From Paraglaciecola algarum (GTDB lineage Bacteria > Pseudomonadota > Gammaproteobacteria > Enterobacterales > Alteromonadaceae): a DNA stretch of 64,000 nt. Position numbers and translations under genes: made by a program. This document shows, piece by piece, positions 7,912 through 17,630 of this stretch; position 1 is the first letter of the stretch; every line of letters starts with the position of its first letter. The stretch is from NCBI RefSeq assembly GCF_021532655.1, contig NZ_JAKGAS010000016.1, positions 1 through 64,000 of the forward strand. Direction: 5' to 3'. The notes beneath the pieces were generated by a model. That model saw nothing but the letters and a program-made list of their open reading frames with translations. It was not told the DNA's origin and ran no database searches.

Positions 7912-9123
7912 TTATTTGCTTCGTTTATTGTTTAGGAATTTTTTAAATATTTTGTCAGTGGTGGATTTTTCTAGGGGTTTTAATATATAGCCTTTGGCTC
8001 CACGTTCCATTGCTTTGGAGACTACTGATTTATTTTTATTACCAGACAGAATAATCACTGGGGTATCTTGATTTAAGCCTTTTTCAGAAGCGATTTGATC
8101 GACTAAATAAATGCCATTTGTATCAGGTAAATTGACATCCATTAATATTAGTTGGAATTGTTTTTCTTTTATTAATTCTATTGCTTGTCGACCATTTGTA
8201 ACTGATTCGACATTTGTTTTGTAGTTACGCAATAACATTTTTGTTAGCTGCATACTGATTATATCGTCTTCAACTAGTAGGATGTTGGGTATCTGTGTCG
8301 CTTGTTCTAGCAGCTCATCAGCATCCACTTCTTGCTTGTATAAACGATTAAATTGATAGTCTTCTTTAGGTTTATCGCTTGGTACAGTTTCTTTTTCAAT
8401 TGGTGGTGGTTGAATAAAATGCTCTAATAAATGAATAGTTTTGGACTGAAGTTTCAATAATTCAACTCTCATCTGGTCAGAACGAATAGATGATAAGAGC
8501 ATTTTTAGTTCAGGAATGTTGATATGGATAGATTTGTCTGACTCAATGTGACTAATCGCCGTATCTATTTCAAGCTCTAATTTACTGAGTCTATTTTTAG
8601 ATTGTTGGTCAAATAGTTTTATATCATTTAATCGACTTTTAATTGATTGTCGAAGTGGTTCTTTAAATGATTCTATTTGTTGGTGTTGTGTTGCCTTACT
8701 AATATGGGTAACTTCGAATTGTATTCCCAACTCAATTAACAAGTGATCGCATATCAGGACTATTCTGTGGATTTCATATACTGGCCTAGATACCATATAG
8801 TCATCAATAATTTTGGCATTGTAAGCTTCATAGGCTTCTGCTTCGCTTTTTCTAGGGATTAAACTAACTATTCGATGATCGCATTTTTCATAGTCACTAA
8901 TTGCTTCAATTGCTCGGTAATAATTGTATAAACTATTTTGCAGTGTATCTCCTGGCAATAATAATATTTTAGGCTCTTTATTTACTAATAAGCGGCATAA
9001 CTCCTTTAAAGTATTACATTTTGTAATTTTTTCGTAATGCTTACCTAATACTTCTAATACAAGTTCGTCACTTTCTGGATCGGTAACGAATAGTACTATG
9101 TGACTTTCGTTAGTTTTCTTCAT
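7912..9123 (-). CDS. Response regulator with N-terminal pseudo-receiver
   Basis: 403 residues. The C-terminal domain (about 280-400) is a standard receiver: acidic pair in LLVEDD, phospho-acceptor Asp in LILMDVNLPD, conserved Ser in VIILSG and Lys in YILKP. The first about 135 residues have receiver-like spacing but carry LLLPGD where the phospho-Asp loop should be, suggesting a degenerate receiver. The middle (about 140-270) is helical and charged. No DNA-binding or enzymatic output domain is visible, so output is probably by protein interaction. The start overlaps the end of the upstream hybrid kinase by 14 bp, so the two are co-transcribed and likely partners. Confidence 0.85.
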   Translation of the reverse strand: MKKTNESHIVLFVTDPESDELVLEVLGKHYEKITKCNTLKELCRLLVNKEPKILLLPGDTLQNSLYNYYRAIEAISDYEKCDHRIVSLIPRKSEAEAYEAYNAKIIDDYMVSRPVYEIHRIVLICDHLLIELGIQFEVTHISKATQHQQIESFKEPLRQSIKSRLNDIKLFDQQSKNRLSKLELEIDTAISHIESDKSIHINIPELKMLLSSIRSDQMRVELLKLQSKTIHLLEHFIQPPPIEKETVPSDKPKEDYQFNRLYKQEVDADELLEQATQIPNILLVEDDIISMQLTKMLLRNYKTNVESVTNGRQAIELIKEKQFQLILMDVNLPDTNGIYLVDQIASEKGLNQDTPVIILSGNKNKSVVSKAMERGAKGYILKPLEKSTTDKIFKKFLNNKRSK

Positions 9124-11788
9124 TATACTGACTACAATGTTTATTTAGTGTGTTAATAAGTAATTGAATACTTTCTTCAATTTGTAGCCATATGGGATAA
9201 AGATAAGTCTTGTTAGGAGTTCCACAAGCTTCTAGTGATTCACATTGATGGCTAAGTATCTCTGCTCCAACAATCATGGCGCTACTTTTTAAACTATGGG
9301 CTGATTTTTGTAAATCTGGCCAATTTTCATTTACTACTCTGTTAGCCATGTCGTGTTTAATTTGGGCTAAATTCGCTGCAAACTGCTGGAGGTAGTCGAT
9401 TTCGTCTTGTTTTTTTATGTGCCCAACGACGTCATAGAATTTTTCAATATCGAAACATTTTACTGGTGCAGTTGAAATACTATCAATAAGAGGGTCGATA
9501 AAAACGTCAGTGTCATTCAGTCCGAGAAGTACATCATATTTCTGTTGAGGCTCGCTGAACTGGTGTTCATCATCAATATCAATACGTGCATTTTCTGATT
9601 TTGCGGACGCTAACAGGCTCTCATCAATATTCTTAATTAATTGTGTTAATTGAACTGATGATATAGGTTTTATTAATACTTTATTTGCGCCAGCTTGAAT
9701 ACATTCTCGGTTACACCGTTCTGTTTTGTCAGCTGTTAAAATATACATTTTACTAGGTGTACATTGCTCAGCTTCTTCAATTTCTCTTAATATTGATATT
9801 AATTTTGCTCCTGAAACCAGGGGCATTTGATAGTCACTAATAACAAGATCAAAAGATTGTTGTTCAAAAAAAACTAGGGCTTCCTCAGCAGAAGTAGCGA
9901 AATTAATAGCTACGTTAATATTTTCAAATTGCTTTTTAAATATATACATATTGTCGGGATTATCTTCTACTAAAAGAGCTCGAATTTTATTTTGAGGGGT
10001 AAACAGATTATTCTCTTTGTGGTAAGCGGTCACAGAGTTTGTGGGTAACTCGCGTTTGGCAATAAGTAACAAGTCATCCAAATGCAATGGGGTTAAATTT
10101 ACGATGTACTTATTTGACTGTGCATCTTCTGGTGGGGCTTGATCTAAATAGAGCATTTGTCTATCAGAGAACTTCTTTAAACCTATACAATTATCTAAAT
10201 ATAAAGGATTAATACATAGTATTTCTGTAGATTTTAACTCTTTTGGTAGGTTTTCCGAATAATACACTGAGAACTTTAATGACTCAGAATATAATAGAGC
10301 GACTTGATAAAAATAAGGGTCATTAGTGACTATACTTGTATCTTGATTAGGGCTTGTATCTATTTGGGTGATTTCTGCAGCTGAGACCGACTCTAAAGGG
10401 AGTTGAACTGTAAATTTCGCTCCTTTAGCTATTTCACTTTCTACGAATATCCCACCACCCATTAAATTACAAATTTGTTGGCAAATGCTTAGACCTAATC
10501 CTGTGCCTCCATATTTTCCATGAATTTTAGAGTTTGCTTGAGAAAATGTATCAAAAATTAATATTTGCTCTTCTTTGTCGATACCAATTCCATTATCTGA
10601 TACTGAAAAAATAATGTATCCAGTTAAATCATCTTGTCGAACTTCTAATTTTAATTCAGGGTGTCGATTGTTATTGAATTTTAACCCGTTGCTCACTAAG
10701 TTTGACAATATTTGATTGAGCCTAATTTCGTCTACCATTACTTCTTTTGGTAGATTTGGATCAACGAATAACATTAAGGCTGTATTGTTTGATTTTGCAT
10801 TAGCCGAAAACTTTTCGACTAAATCTTCACATAATATTCTTAGGTTAGTTTCAGTATTACTTAGCTCTGCTTTATTTGCATCGAACTTACTAAAATCTAG
10901 AACATCGTTAATTAAGCGTAATAGATAACGAGCACTTTTCCCCATTCTGGTTATAAATTCATTAGAGGCTAATTGAGGATCCAATTGACTTAAATCTAAT
11001 AAACCAATAATGGCATTTAGAGGCGTTCGTACTTCATGACTAACCGCGGCCATAAAATTACTTTTTGCTTCACTTAAATCATTCGCTTCTTGGCAGGCTA
11101 CTTCAAGTTGATCGGTCAACGCTTTGAAGGTAGATTCATCAATAAATATTCCAATCCGTTCACCACTGTATGTAATATTGTCTCGGTAATGGAAATATTT
11201 GCCGTTAGGCAATGAAAATTCAAAAGAGCACTCTTTATTTTTGAAAATTTTCAGGCGTAAATACCTGAATAAAATAGCGGCTCTTTTCGGTTCGTCTGGA
11301 TAAATAAATTCAATAACTTCATTCAATAAGCTGAGCAAAGTATGTTTGTGAATACTGTTGTAATCGATCGAATAAAAAATCTTCTGAAATTGTTCATTAA
11401 CTAAATCAATATTGCCGTCTTTGTTACTAATAATCACTGCATCTGACATTTGGTCAATTACACTGACTATATTATTGTAACGTTTGGCTAAAGGAGATTG
11501 GTTGGCCTCGGCTATTTTTATCAAATTTTTACCGTGGGCCATGGGCATAGCTGTGAGCAGCTTTTCTGTGTTACCTACTTGAAAATATACTAGTTCTTGT
11601 GCTCCTGATATTAAAGGCTCAACTTTTTTTAATAAATTTGCAGTGTTATCAGCAAGTAAGCTTTCTTGTTTAAATGCGTGGTTGGAAGACACAAGTGTCA
11701 AATCATTATCGATTACCATCACAGGATGGATAAATAAATCGATTAATTCTTGAGCTTTAATTTTATCTACAACACCGGTTGAATCCAT
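9110..11788 (-). CDS. Hybrid sensor histidine kinase (PAS-HisKA-HATPase-REC-Hpt)
   Basis: 892 residues. PAS-like sensor region at about 105-220; HisKA with SHEVRTPLNAII (phospho-His near residue 251); HATPase with N box NLVSNGLKFN, DNGIGI and GGTGLGLSI (about 360-470); a spacer of about 130 residues; receiver (about 615-735) with LLVEDN, LVISDYQMP and VLIKP; and a C-terminal Hpt domain with SAHSLKSSAM (His near 835). No transmembrane helix is evident, so it is predicted cytoplasmic. The layout allows an internal His-Asp-His-Asp relay ending on the overlapping response regulator gene. The signal is unknown. Confidence 0.92.
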   Translation of the reverse strand: MDSTGVVDKIKAQELIDLFIHPVMVIDNDLTLVSSNHAFKQESLLADNTANLLKKVEPLISGAQELVYFQVGNTEKLLTAMPMAHGKNLIKIAEANQSPLAKRYNNIVSVIDQMSDAVIISNKDGNIDLVNEQFQKIFYSIDYNSIHKHTLLSLLNEVIEFIYPDEPKRAAILFRYLRLKIFKNKECSFEFSLPNGKYFHYRDNITYSGERIGIFIDESTFKALTDQLEVACQEANDLSEAKSNFMAAVSHEVRTPLNAIIGLLDLSQLDPQLASNEFITRMGKSARYLLRLINDVLDFSKFDANKAELSNTETNLRILCEDLVEKFSANAKSNNTALMLFVDPNLPKEVMVDEIRLNQILSNLVSNGLKFNNNRHPELKLEVRQDDLTGYIIFSVSDNGIGIDKEEQILIFDTFSQANSKIHGKYGGTGLGLSICQQICNLMGGGIFVESEIAKGAKFTVQLPLESVSAAEITQIDTSPNQDTSIVTNDPYFYQVALLYSESLKFSVYYSENLPKELKSTEILCINPLYLDNCIGLKKFSDRQMLYLDQAPPEDAQSNKYIVNLTPLHLDDLLLIAKRELPTNSVTAYHKENNLFTPQNKIRALLVEDNPDNMYIFKKQFENINVAINFATSAEEALVFFEQQSFDLVISDYQMPLVSGAKLISILREIEEAEQCTPSKMYILTADKTERCNRECIQAGANKVLIKPISSVQLTQLIKNIDESLLASAKSENARIDIDDEHQFSEPQQKYDVLLGLNDTDVFIDPLIDSISTAPVKCFDIEKFYDVVGHIKKQDEIDYLQQFAANLAQIKHDMANRVVNENWPDLQKSAHSLKSSAMIVGAEILSHQCESLEACGTPNKTYLYPIWLQIEESIQLLINTLNKHCSQYNEEN

Positions 11789-12090
11789 ATCTGGTCATCA
11801 TCCACTTGGTTATAATTAATTTAGTAATTAAGTGTTTAACCTAATTAAAAAGAAGAAAACTACAACTATAAGTTTACATTAAGATCAGAAAACCAATATC
11901 GCAAGTAGAAAGTTAATGATTTCAATTAGTCCTGAGACAGATTACTTGTTTGAAACTATATTTATCAGTATGGATAGAATTTTTATCTCTGTTATATTTG
12001 TTTAACAAGCTCTTATTTTCAAAGTAATTGGAAAATATGTTTGGATTAGCTAACTGAAATTATTGAAACTTTCTAACCTAAAGGATTGAT
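11789..12090. other. Divergent intergenic region, no gene
   Basis: 302 bp of AT-rich DNA between the divergent kinase and EAL-HDOD genes. It should hold both promoters. AAAGGA lies about 8 bases before the ATG at 12091. No further structure was seen. Confidence 0.5.
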
Positions 12091-13308
12091 ATGAACGAGT
12101 CTGTATTGTTGGCAAGACAACCGATATTTGATAGCAACAATAATTTATATGCTCATGAGATTTTGTACCGCAGCGAATCATCACTTGGTGCAGGTGATAT
12201 TAGCCAAATATCAACAAGAGAGTTGTTGGTAAACGCATGTACTAATATTTTAAATGACAATATTAATTTAGGTTTACCCATGTTTGTTAACATTGACGAA
12301 GAGTTTTTGTTAGCAGATGATTTTTTTCCTATAGCGCCAAAAAATTTAATTTTTGAAATTTTAGAGACCATTCCCCCAACTGAAATTATTATTGAAAAAC
12401 TAGGTAAACTAAAACGTTTAGGTTTCGAATTTGCGTTAGATGATTATTTACTGGAAAAGTCTAAAGTCCCTTACTTTAAATACTTAAAAGTCATTAAAGT
12501 AGATTTACTTGATGTTGATTTTGAACAATTGGTTAAATCCATGCCTACGCTGAAAATGACACGATGTTTGTTACTGGCCGAAAAAGTAGAAGATCAACAA
12601 ATGTTCGATAGATGTATTGAACTTGGATTTGATTTGTTTCAGGGTTATTACCTTGAAAGACCAAAAATCATAAAAGGTCGAAAAATTGGGGCTAGTCAAC
12701 AATTAGTTTTAAATTTAGTCTCTGAACTTAGCCGAAATGATATTGAAGTTGAGGAAGTGGCTGAGCTGATTTCTAGAGATGTCGGGCTTAGTGTTAAAAT
12801 ATTATCTTTAATCAATTGCCCATTATACCAACTTGTGAGAGAAGTTAAGTCAGTTAAAGATGCAGTAGTCATTCTAGGATTAACAACTGTCAAACAATGG
12901 GCTATTACTCTAGCCTTAGTAGCAGAATCGAGTCGACCTAAAGAGTTATTTAGAGCTGTCTTAGTTAGAGCGAAAACTTTGTCATTATATTCTGCACATA
13001 CAAGCACTGGTAATAAACAAGTTGAATCTTCGACTTGTTTTTTAGTGGGGCTCTTATCTGGTATTGAAGCTATCTTTGAAATTGACATGGTCGAGATACT
13101 TGATCATATAGTACTAGATGTCGATATTAAGTCAGCTTTGTTAGGACAAGAAAACCAGCTGGGAGCGCTACTTAAGAACTCTATTGGAATGGAACGTTTT
13201 GATAGTCGAATATTTGAACAACTCAGTAATCAAGAAATTTGTTTGTTTAACCGTTGTTATAGAGATGCCTTGAAATGGGCTGATGAAGTTATGGATAATT
13301 TGGCTTAA
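12091..13308 (+). CDS. EAL-HDOD domain signalling protein
   Basis: 405 residues. The N-terminal half (about 4-200) is an EAL-type domain opening LLARQPIFDSNNNLYAHEILYRS; it reads HEILYR where active phosphodiesterases have EAL, and the later metal motifs are incomplete, so it is likely a non-catalytic c-di-GMP or protein-binding module. The C-terminal half (about 205-400) is an HDOD domain (AELISRDVGLSVKILSLIN, VLGLTTVKQWA). This pairing is the YuxH/CdgJ family, several members of which affect motility. The role here is inferred. It is divergent from the kinase gene. Confidence 0.88.
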   Translation: MNESVLLARQPIFDSNNNLYAHEILYRSESSLGAGDISQISTRELLVNACTNILNDNINLGLPMFVNIDEEFLLADDFFPIAPKNLIFEILETIPPTEIIIEKLGKLKRLGFEFALDDYLLEKSKVPYFKYLKVIKVDLLDVDFEQLVKSMPTLKMTRCLLLAEKVEDQQMFDRCIELGFDLFQGYYLERPKIIKGRKIGASQQLVLNLVSELSRNDIEVEEVAELISRDVGLSVKILSLINCPLYQLVREVKSVKDAVVILGLTTVKQWAITLALVAESSRPKELFRAVLVRAKTLSLYSAHTSTGNKQVESSTCFLVGLLSGIEAIFEIDMVEILDHIVLDVDIKSALLGQENQLGALLKNSIGMERFDSRIFEQLSNQEICLFNRCYRDALKWADEVMDNLA

Positions 13309-13338
13309 ATAATTATGTCAATTTGGCACTTCTAACCT

Positions 13339-14151
13339 CTAATAATTTTTACGCTCTAGCCCTGTTTCAGCTAAAATTTTGGCTGAAATTTCTTCGATAG
13401 AAAAATGTGTGCTATTCAAAAACGGAATTCTTTCTTTACGATATAAATTTTCAACTACCCGTAATTCCATTCTACATTGGCGTAACGAGGCATAATGACT
13501 GTTAGCTCGTCGTTCAGAGCGGATTTGGTGTAACCTTTCTGCCTGAATTGTTAGGCCAAATAGTTTGTTTTTAAATTGTTTTAGTACTGCTGGCAATCGC
13601 AGAATATCGCCCATGTCGTCTTCAGTGAACGGATAATTGGCCGCCTTGATGCCATATTGCAAAGCTAGATATAAACTCGTAGGAGTTTTGCCTGAACGAG
13701 ACACGCCCACCAAAATAATATCTGCCTCATGATAATCCTTTAAATTAGAACCATCATCATTGGCCAAAGCATAATTGACTGCATCAATTCTAATGTCATA
13801 GGTTTTTTCATGAATACTGTGGGTGCGATGTTTTTCTGGTTTGGCCGGAATGCCTAAAACTTTTTCTAAGGGGGCAACAAATTGATCGAGGAAATTGTAG
13901 TTGATACCTACAGATTGAGAAATGACTTTTCGGACCTCTGGATTAACGATGGTATAAAAGACTAAGGGTCTATGATCCTTGTCTTGAAAACTTTCAGATA
14001 TTTTTTTATTTACTTGTTCGGCTTGTTCGACGGTTTCCACAAAAGGAATGGTTACGTGATTAAACTTAACCTCAAATAGAGTAAGGAGTGCGTGGCCGAA
14101 AATCTCAGCCGTAATAGCCGTTCCGTCAGAAATATAATAGGCAGTTCTCAT
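13339..14151 (-). CDS. ppsR: PEP synthase regulatory kinase/pyrophosphorylase
   Basis: I choose the ATG at 14151 rather than an in-frame ATG two codons upstream, because AAGGA is then 8 bases away; this gives 270 residues starting MRTAYYISDGTAITAE. The P-loop-like motif GVSRSGKTPTS (about 150-160) and the surrounding DUF299 pattern identify the bifunctional enzyme. It phosphorylates PEP synthase on a Thr next to the catalytic His using ADP, and removes it with phosphate. It is divergent from its target ppsA, a conserved pairing. Confidence 0.95.
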   Translation of the reverse strand: MRTAYYISDGTAITAEIFGHALLTLFEVKFNHVTIPFVETVEQAEQVNKKISESFQDKDHRPLVFYTIVNPEVRKVISQSVGINYNFLDQFVAPLEKVLGIPAKPEKHRTHSIHEKTYDIRIDAVNYALANDDGSNLKDYHEADIILVGVSRSGKTPTSLYLALQYGIKAANYPFTEDDMGDILRLPAVLKQFKNKLFGLTIQAERLHQIRSERRANSHYASLRQCRMELRVVENLYRKERIPFLNSTHFSIEEISAKILAETGLERKNY

Positions 14152-14345
14152 TAACATTTTCCTTACATTGTTGTAATTAAATTACGAAAGTGAATTAAAT
14201 TTTACTTTCATAAAAGACTGATCTTACAATCCTTTTCTGTTGAATTTAAGAAGAGAATCTTAGTCACATTTCAACACTTATGTACTTTACATAATTAAAA
14301 TTTTTTTGATACATACACGTTAAAATTCAGTTTGGAGAATTAAAA

Positions 14346-16721
14346 ATGCAACAACACGTTTTATGGTACCAACAACTAGGCATGGGTGATGTCGGTACGG
14401 TTGGTGGTAAAAACGCATCATTGGGAGAAATGATCTCAAATTTGGCTAATGCAGGTGTACAAGTGCCTGGTGGTTTTGCTACCACAGCCTATGCGTTTAA
14501 CGTGTTTTTGCAGCAAAGTGGATTAGAAGGTCGAATTCATGAACTGTTAGACAAGTTAGACGTTGACGATATTGCTGAGTTAACCAATGCCGGAGAAACC
14601 ATCCGTAATTGGATTATCGATACGCCATTTTTACCAGAACTTGAAAAAGACATTAAAAGCGCGTTTGAAAAGTTAGAAACTGAAGCTGGTGGCAATGCTT
14701 CGTTTGCGGTTCGTTCATCTGCAACAGCAGAAGATATGCCTGATGCATCGTTTGCTGGGCAGCAAGAAACCTTTTTAAACGTTAAAGGTTTTGATGCAGT
14801 GATGTTAGCCATTAAACATGTTTACGCGTCACTGTTTAATGACCGGGCTATTTCTTATCGAGTGCATCAAGGTTATGACCATAAAGGTGTAGCGCTTTCT
14901 GCGGGCATACAACGCATGGTTCGAAGTGATTGTGCCTCGTCAGGTGTTATGTTTTCAATCGACACAGAATCTGGATTTGAGGATGTTGTATTTATTACAT
15001 CGTCTTATGGTTTAGGTGAAATGGTGGTGCAAGGAGCGGTTAATCCAGATGAGTTTTACGTGCATAAACCCACCTTAGCTAAAGGTTTACCAGCGGTAGT
15101 GCGCAGAAACTTAGGCAGTAAGTTAACTAAAATGATTTATTCCGATGATCTTGGACATGGTAAACAAGTTGAAATTGTTGATATTGAAGCTACAGATAGT
15201 TGCCAGTTTTCATTAAGTGATGAAGAGGTCATGGAGCTTGCTAAACAAGCTGTGATTATTGAAAAACACTATCAACGGCCTATGGATATTGAATGGGCTA
15301 AAGATGGCACTGATGGAAAACTCTACATAGTGCAAGCTCGTCCAGAAACTGTACGTAGTCGTGAAAACATTCAAGTAATCGAGCGATTCAGATTAAAAGG
15401 CAATGCGAAAGTAGTGTGTGAAGGTCGCGCTATTGGTCACAAAATTGGTTCTGGTGTGGCTAAAGTACTTAGCGGTGTTGAAGAAATGAATAAAATTCAA
15501 GCTGGTGATGTTCTGGTTACAGATATGACAGATCCAGATTGGGAGCCAATTATGAAAAGGGCTTCAGCGATAGTGACTAACCGTGGTGGCAGGACTTGTC
15601 ACGCGGCGATTATTGCGAGAGAACTAGGTATCCCTGCCATTGTTGGTTGTGGTGACGCAACTGACGTTATTGCCAACGGTGACAAAGTGACGGTTTCATG
15701 TGCCGAAGGTGATACCGGTTTTATTTATGGTGATGTATTAGATTTTGACGTAGTAACGTCGAATATTGAATCTATGCCGGAATTGCCTCTAAAAGTCATG
15801 ATGAATGTGGGTAATCCAGATCGTGCATTTGACTTTGCTCGATTACCAAATGCAGGTGTTGGTTTAGCTAGACTAGAATTTATTATCAATCGAATGATAG
15901 GTGTGCACCCCAAGGCATTACTAGACTTTGATAATCAGCCTGAGGAGTTAAAAGCTGAAATTTCGGATATGATCGCCGGTTATGCTTCACCAGTTGAGTT
16001 TTACATCGAAAAATTAGTAGAAGGTATTTCAACTATTGGCGCAGCATTTTCACCACAAAAAGTGATTGTGCGTATGTCTGACTTTAAGTCGAATGAGTAC
16101 TTTAATTTGGTCGGTGGGTATCAGTATGAGCCTGATGAAGAGAATCCAATGTTGGGTTTCCGTGGGGCGAGTCGATACATCTCTGAAGATTTTAGAGCAT
16201 GTTTTGCACTCGAGTGTGAAGCGATTAAACGGGTTAGAAATAGAATGGGCTTAACTAACGTTGAGATCATGATCCCGTTTATTCGTACATTAGAAGAAGG
16301 TCGTAAGGTATTAGATTTATTGGCTGAGGAAGGCCTTGTTCAAGGCGAAAATGGTCTTAGAGTGATCATGATGTGTGAATTACCATCAAATGCGCTATTG
16401 GCAGATCAATTCCTAGACATGTTTGACGGTTTTTCAATAGGCTCTAATGATTTAACTCAGCTGACATTGGGTCTAGATAGGGACTCAGGATTGATTGCTC
16501 ATTTGTTTGATGAAAGAGATGCGGCGGTTAAAGTACTACTTTCTATGGCAATAAAAGCAGCGAAAAAGCGCGGTAAATATGTAGGTATTTGTGGTCAAGG
16601 TCCATCTGATCACGAGGATTTAGCTCAATGGTTAGTAGAGCAGGGTATCGACAGTGTGTCTTTGAATCCAGATACAGTTGTTGAAACTTGGCTTTATTTA
16701 GGCGAAAAACACGCTAAGTAA
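14346..16721 (+). CDS. ppsA: Phosphoenolpyruvate synthase (pyruvate, water dikinase)
   Basis: 791 residues, full family length. The N-terminal ATP-grasp-type domain carries VGGKNASLGEM and FAVRSSATAEDMPDASFAGQ; the swivelling phosphohistidine domain carries GGRTCHAAIIAREL with His near residue 419; the C-terminal PEP/pyruvate barrel has RMSDFKSNEY, GFRGASRY, GSNDLTQLTLG and CGQ. It makes PEP from pyruvate and ATP for gluconeogenesis. TTGGAGAAT lies before the ATG. Regulation by the divergent ppsR product is expected from the family. Confidence 0.98.
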   Translation: MQQHVLWYQQLGMGDVGTVGGKNASLGEMISNLANAGVQVPGGFATTAYAFNVFLQQSGLEGRIHELLDKLDVDDIAELTNAGETIRNWIIDTPFLPELEKDIKSAFEKLETEAGGNASFAVRSSATAEDMPDASFAGQQETFLNVKGFDAVMLAIKHVYASLFNDRAISYRVHQGYDHKGVALSAGIQRMVRSDCASSGVMFSIDTESGFEDVVFITSSYGLGEMVVQGAVNPDEFYVHKPTLAKGLPAVVRRNLGSKLTKMIYSDDLGHGKQVEIVDIEATDSCQFSLSDEEVMELAKQAVIIEKHYQRPMDIEWAKDGTDGKLYIVQARPETVRSRENIQVIERFRLKGNAKVVCEGRAIGHKIGSGVAKVLSGVEEMNKIQAGDVLVTDMTDPDWEPIMKRASAIVTNRGGRTCHAAIIARELGIPAIVGCGDATDVIANGDKVTVSCAEGDTGFIYGDVLDFDVVTSNIESMPELPLKVMMNVGNPDRAFDFARLPNAGVGLARLEFIINRMIGVHPKALLDFDNQPEELKAEISDMIAGYASPVEFYIEKLVEGISTIGAAFSPQKVIVRMSDFKSNEYFNLVGGYQYEPDEENPMLGFRGASRYISEDFRACFALECEAIKRVRNRMGLTNVEIMIPFIRTLEEGRKVLDLLAEEGLVQGENGLRVIMMCELPSNALLADQFLDMFDGFSIGSNDLTQLTLGLDRDSGLIAHLFDERDAAVKVLLSMAIKAAKKRGKYVGICGQGPSDHEDLAQWLVEQGIDSVSLNPDTVVETWLYLGEKHAK

Positions 16722-16741
16722 TTACAGTTTGAAGCATAAAT

Positions 16742-16781
16742 TAAAAAAGCCGCTTTAAGATTTTTAAAGTGGCTTTTTGTT
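16742..16781 (+). terminator. Rho-independent terminator after ppsA
   Basis: AAAAAAGCCGCTTTAA and TTAAAGTGGCTTTTT pair (one G-T) around GATTT, ending in a T-tract, 20 bp after the ppsA stop. Confidence 0.88.
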
Positions 16782-16806
16782 AAGTTCGATTGGATAAAAT
16801 TAAACG

Positions 16807-17028
16807 TTATTGTCTTAATTTTCGTTTCAATAAAAAACTATCTAATTTTCTAGCTGAACTAGACATAGATTTTTGGCAAACTTTTAGAAGGTGTCGAGCT
16901 TTTGGAAAATCATAACTTAACATCACTAAACCTAGAATTAACACAAAAATTGAACCTGGTAGAATAAAAAATACCACACCAAATCCTGCACAAATGCAGC
17001 CTAGGGTAATTCTAATTTTTTTCTTCAT
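16807..17028 (-). CDS. Small PGPGW-type transmembrane protein
   Basis: 73 residues: a basic start (MKKKIRITLG), a hydrophobic hairpin of two helices (about 10-45) turning at ILPGSIFVLILGL, then a basic amphipathic tail. The turn resembles the PGPG motif of the putative transmembrane PGPGW family, although only LPGS is present. Function unknown; inner-membrane location expected. Confidence 0.7.
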   Translation of the reverse strand: MKKKIRITLGCICAGFGVVFFILPGSIFVLILGLVMLSYDFPKARHLLKVCQKSMSSSARKLDSFLLKRKLRQ

Positions 17029-17182
17029 AGTAAATTCTCAATTTTGTTATTAACTAAATTCTAGCATTTTTACAGTTATTGGAAACGTTCCAGTTGTTAC
17101 AAACTATTTTTTAGCCAACTATTCTTTAGCCCATTATGTGGGCATAATGTGTCTTTTTTAAATTGAGTATAATCCAACAAAT

Positions 17183-17365
17183 ATGTACATAGGAAATAAC
17201 GTAAATATAATTAGCCCTTGTGTTAGCAATTGTGTACTCGACAACGATGATATTTGCAAGGGGTGCTTTAGAAGCGCCGCAGAAATTACTGACTGGGTGA
17301 GTAAGTCGGACGAGGAAAAGTTGAATATAACTATTAGGTGCAAAAAGATGATGGCTGAGCAGTAA
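17183..17365 (+). CDS. DUF1289 small cysteine-rich protein
   Basis: 60 residues with the DUF1289 pattern SPCVSNCVLDNDDICKGCFR and EITDW; the four spaced cysteines suggest a metal or Fe-S site. A TATAAT lies only about 10 bases before the ATG at 17183, so the message may be nearly leaderless. Function is not known for the family. Confidence 0.8.
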   Translation: MYIGNNVNIISPCVSNCVLDNDDICKGCFRSAAEITDWVSKSDEEKLNITIRCKKMMAEQ

Positions 17366-17630
17366 TAAGTTTAGTGGCCGAGTAAAGCATTTCCTATTGA
17401 ATTTATACGGGTAGGCAACCCACCTTTAAGAGTGACTTAACGTTGCATTTTTAATGGTCAATAAAATTGGAATTCTATAACCCTAAGGATGGCTAAGTTT
17501 TCATCGTTAGGTATAATGCACGTCTTTATGCCACTGTGTACCCTAGTACGTTACTGCCTTAGATATTTTACACGCGGCCTAACTTTATTCATATCCATTT
17601 TTATATTCATTAAGAGAGGTACTCAACCTT
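17366..17630. other. Upstream region of the aminotransferase gene
   Basis: 265 bp without a supportable gene. It contains a short GGGT/ACCC hairpin near 17410 and presumably the promoter of the aminotransferase. AGAGG lies about 10 bases before the ATG at 17631. Confidence 0.4.
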
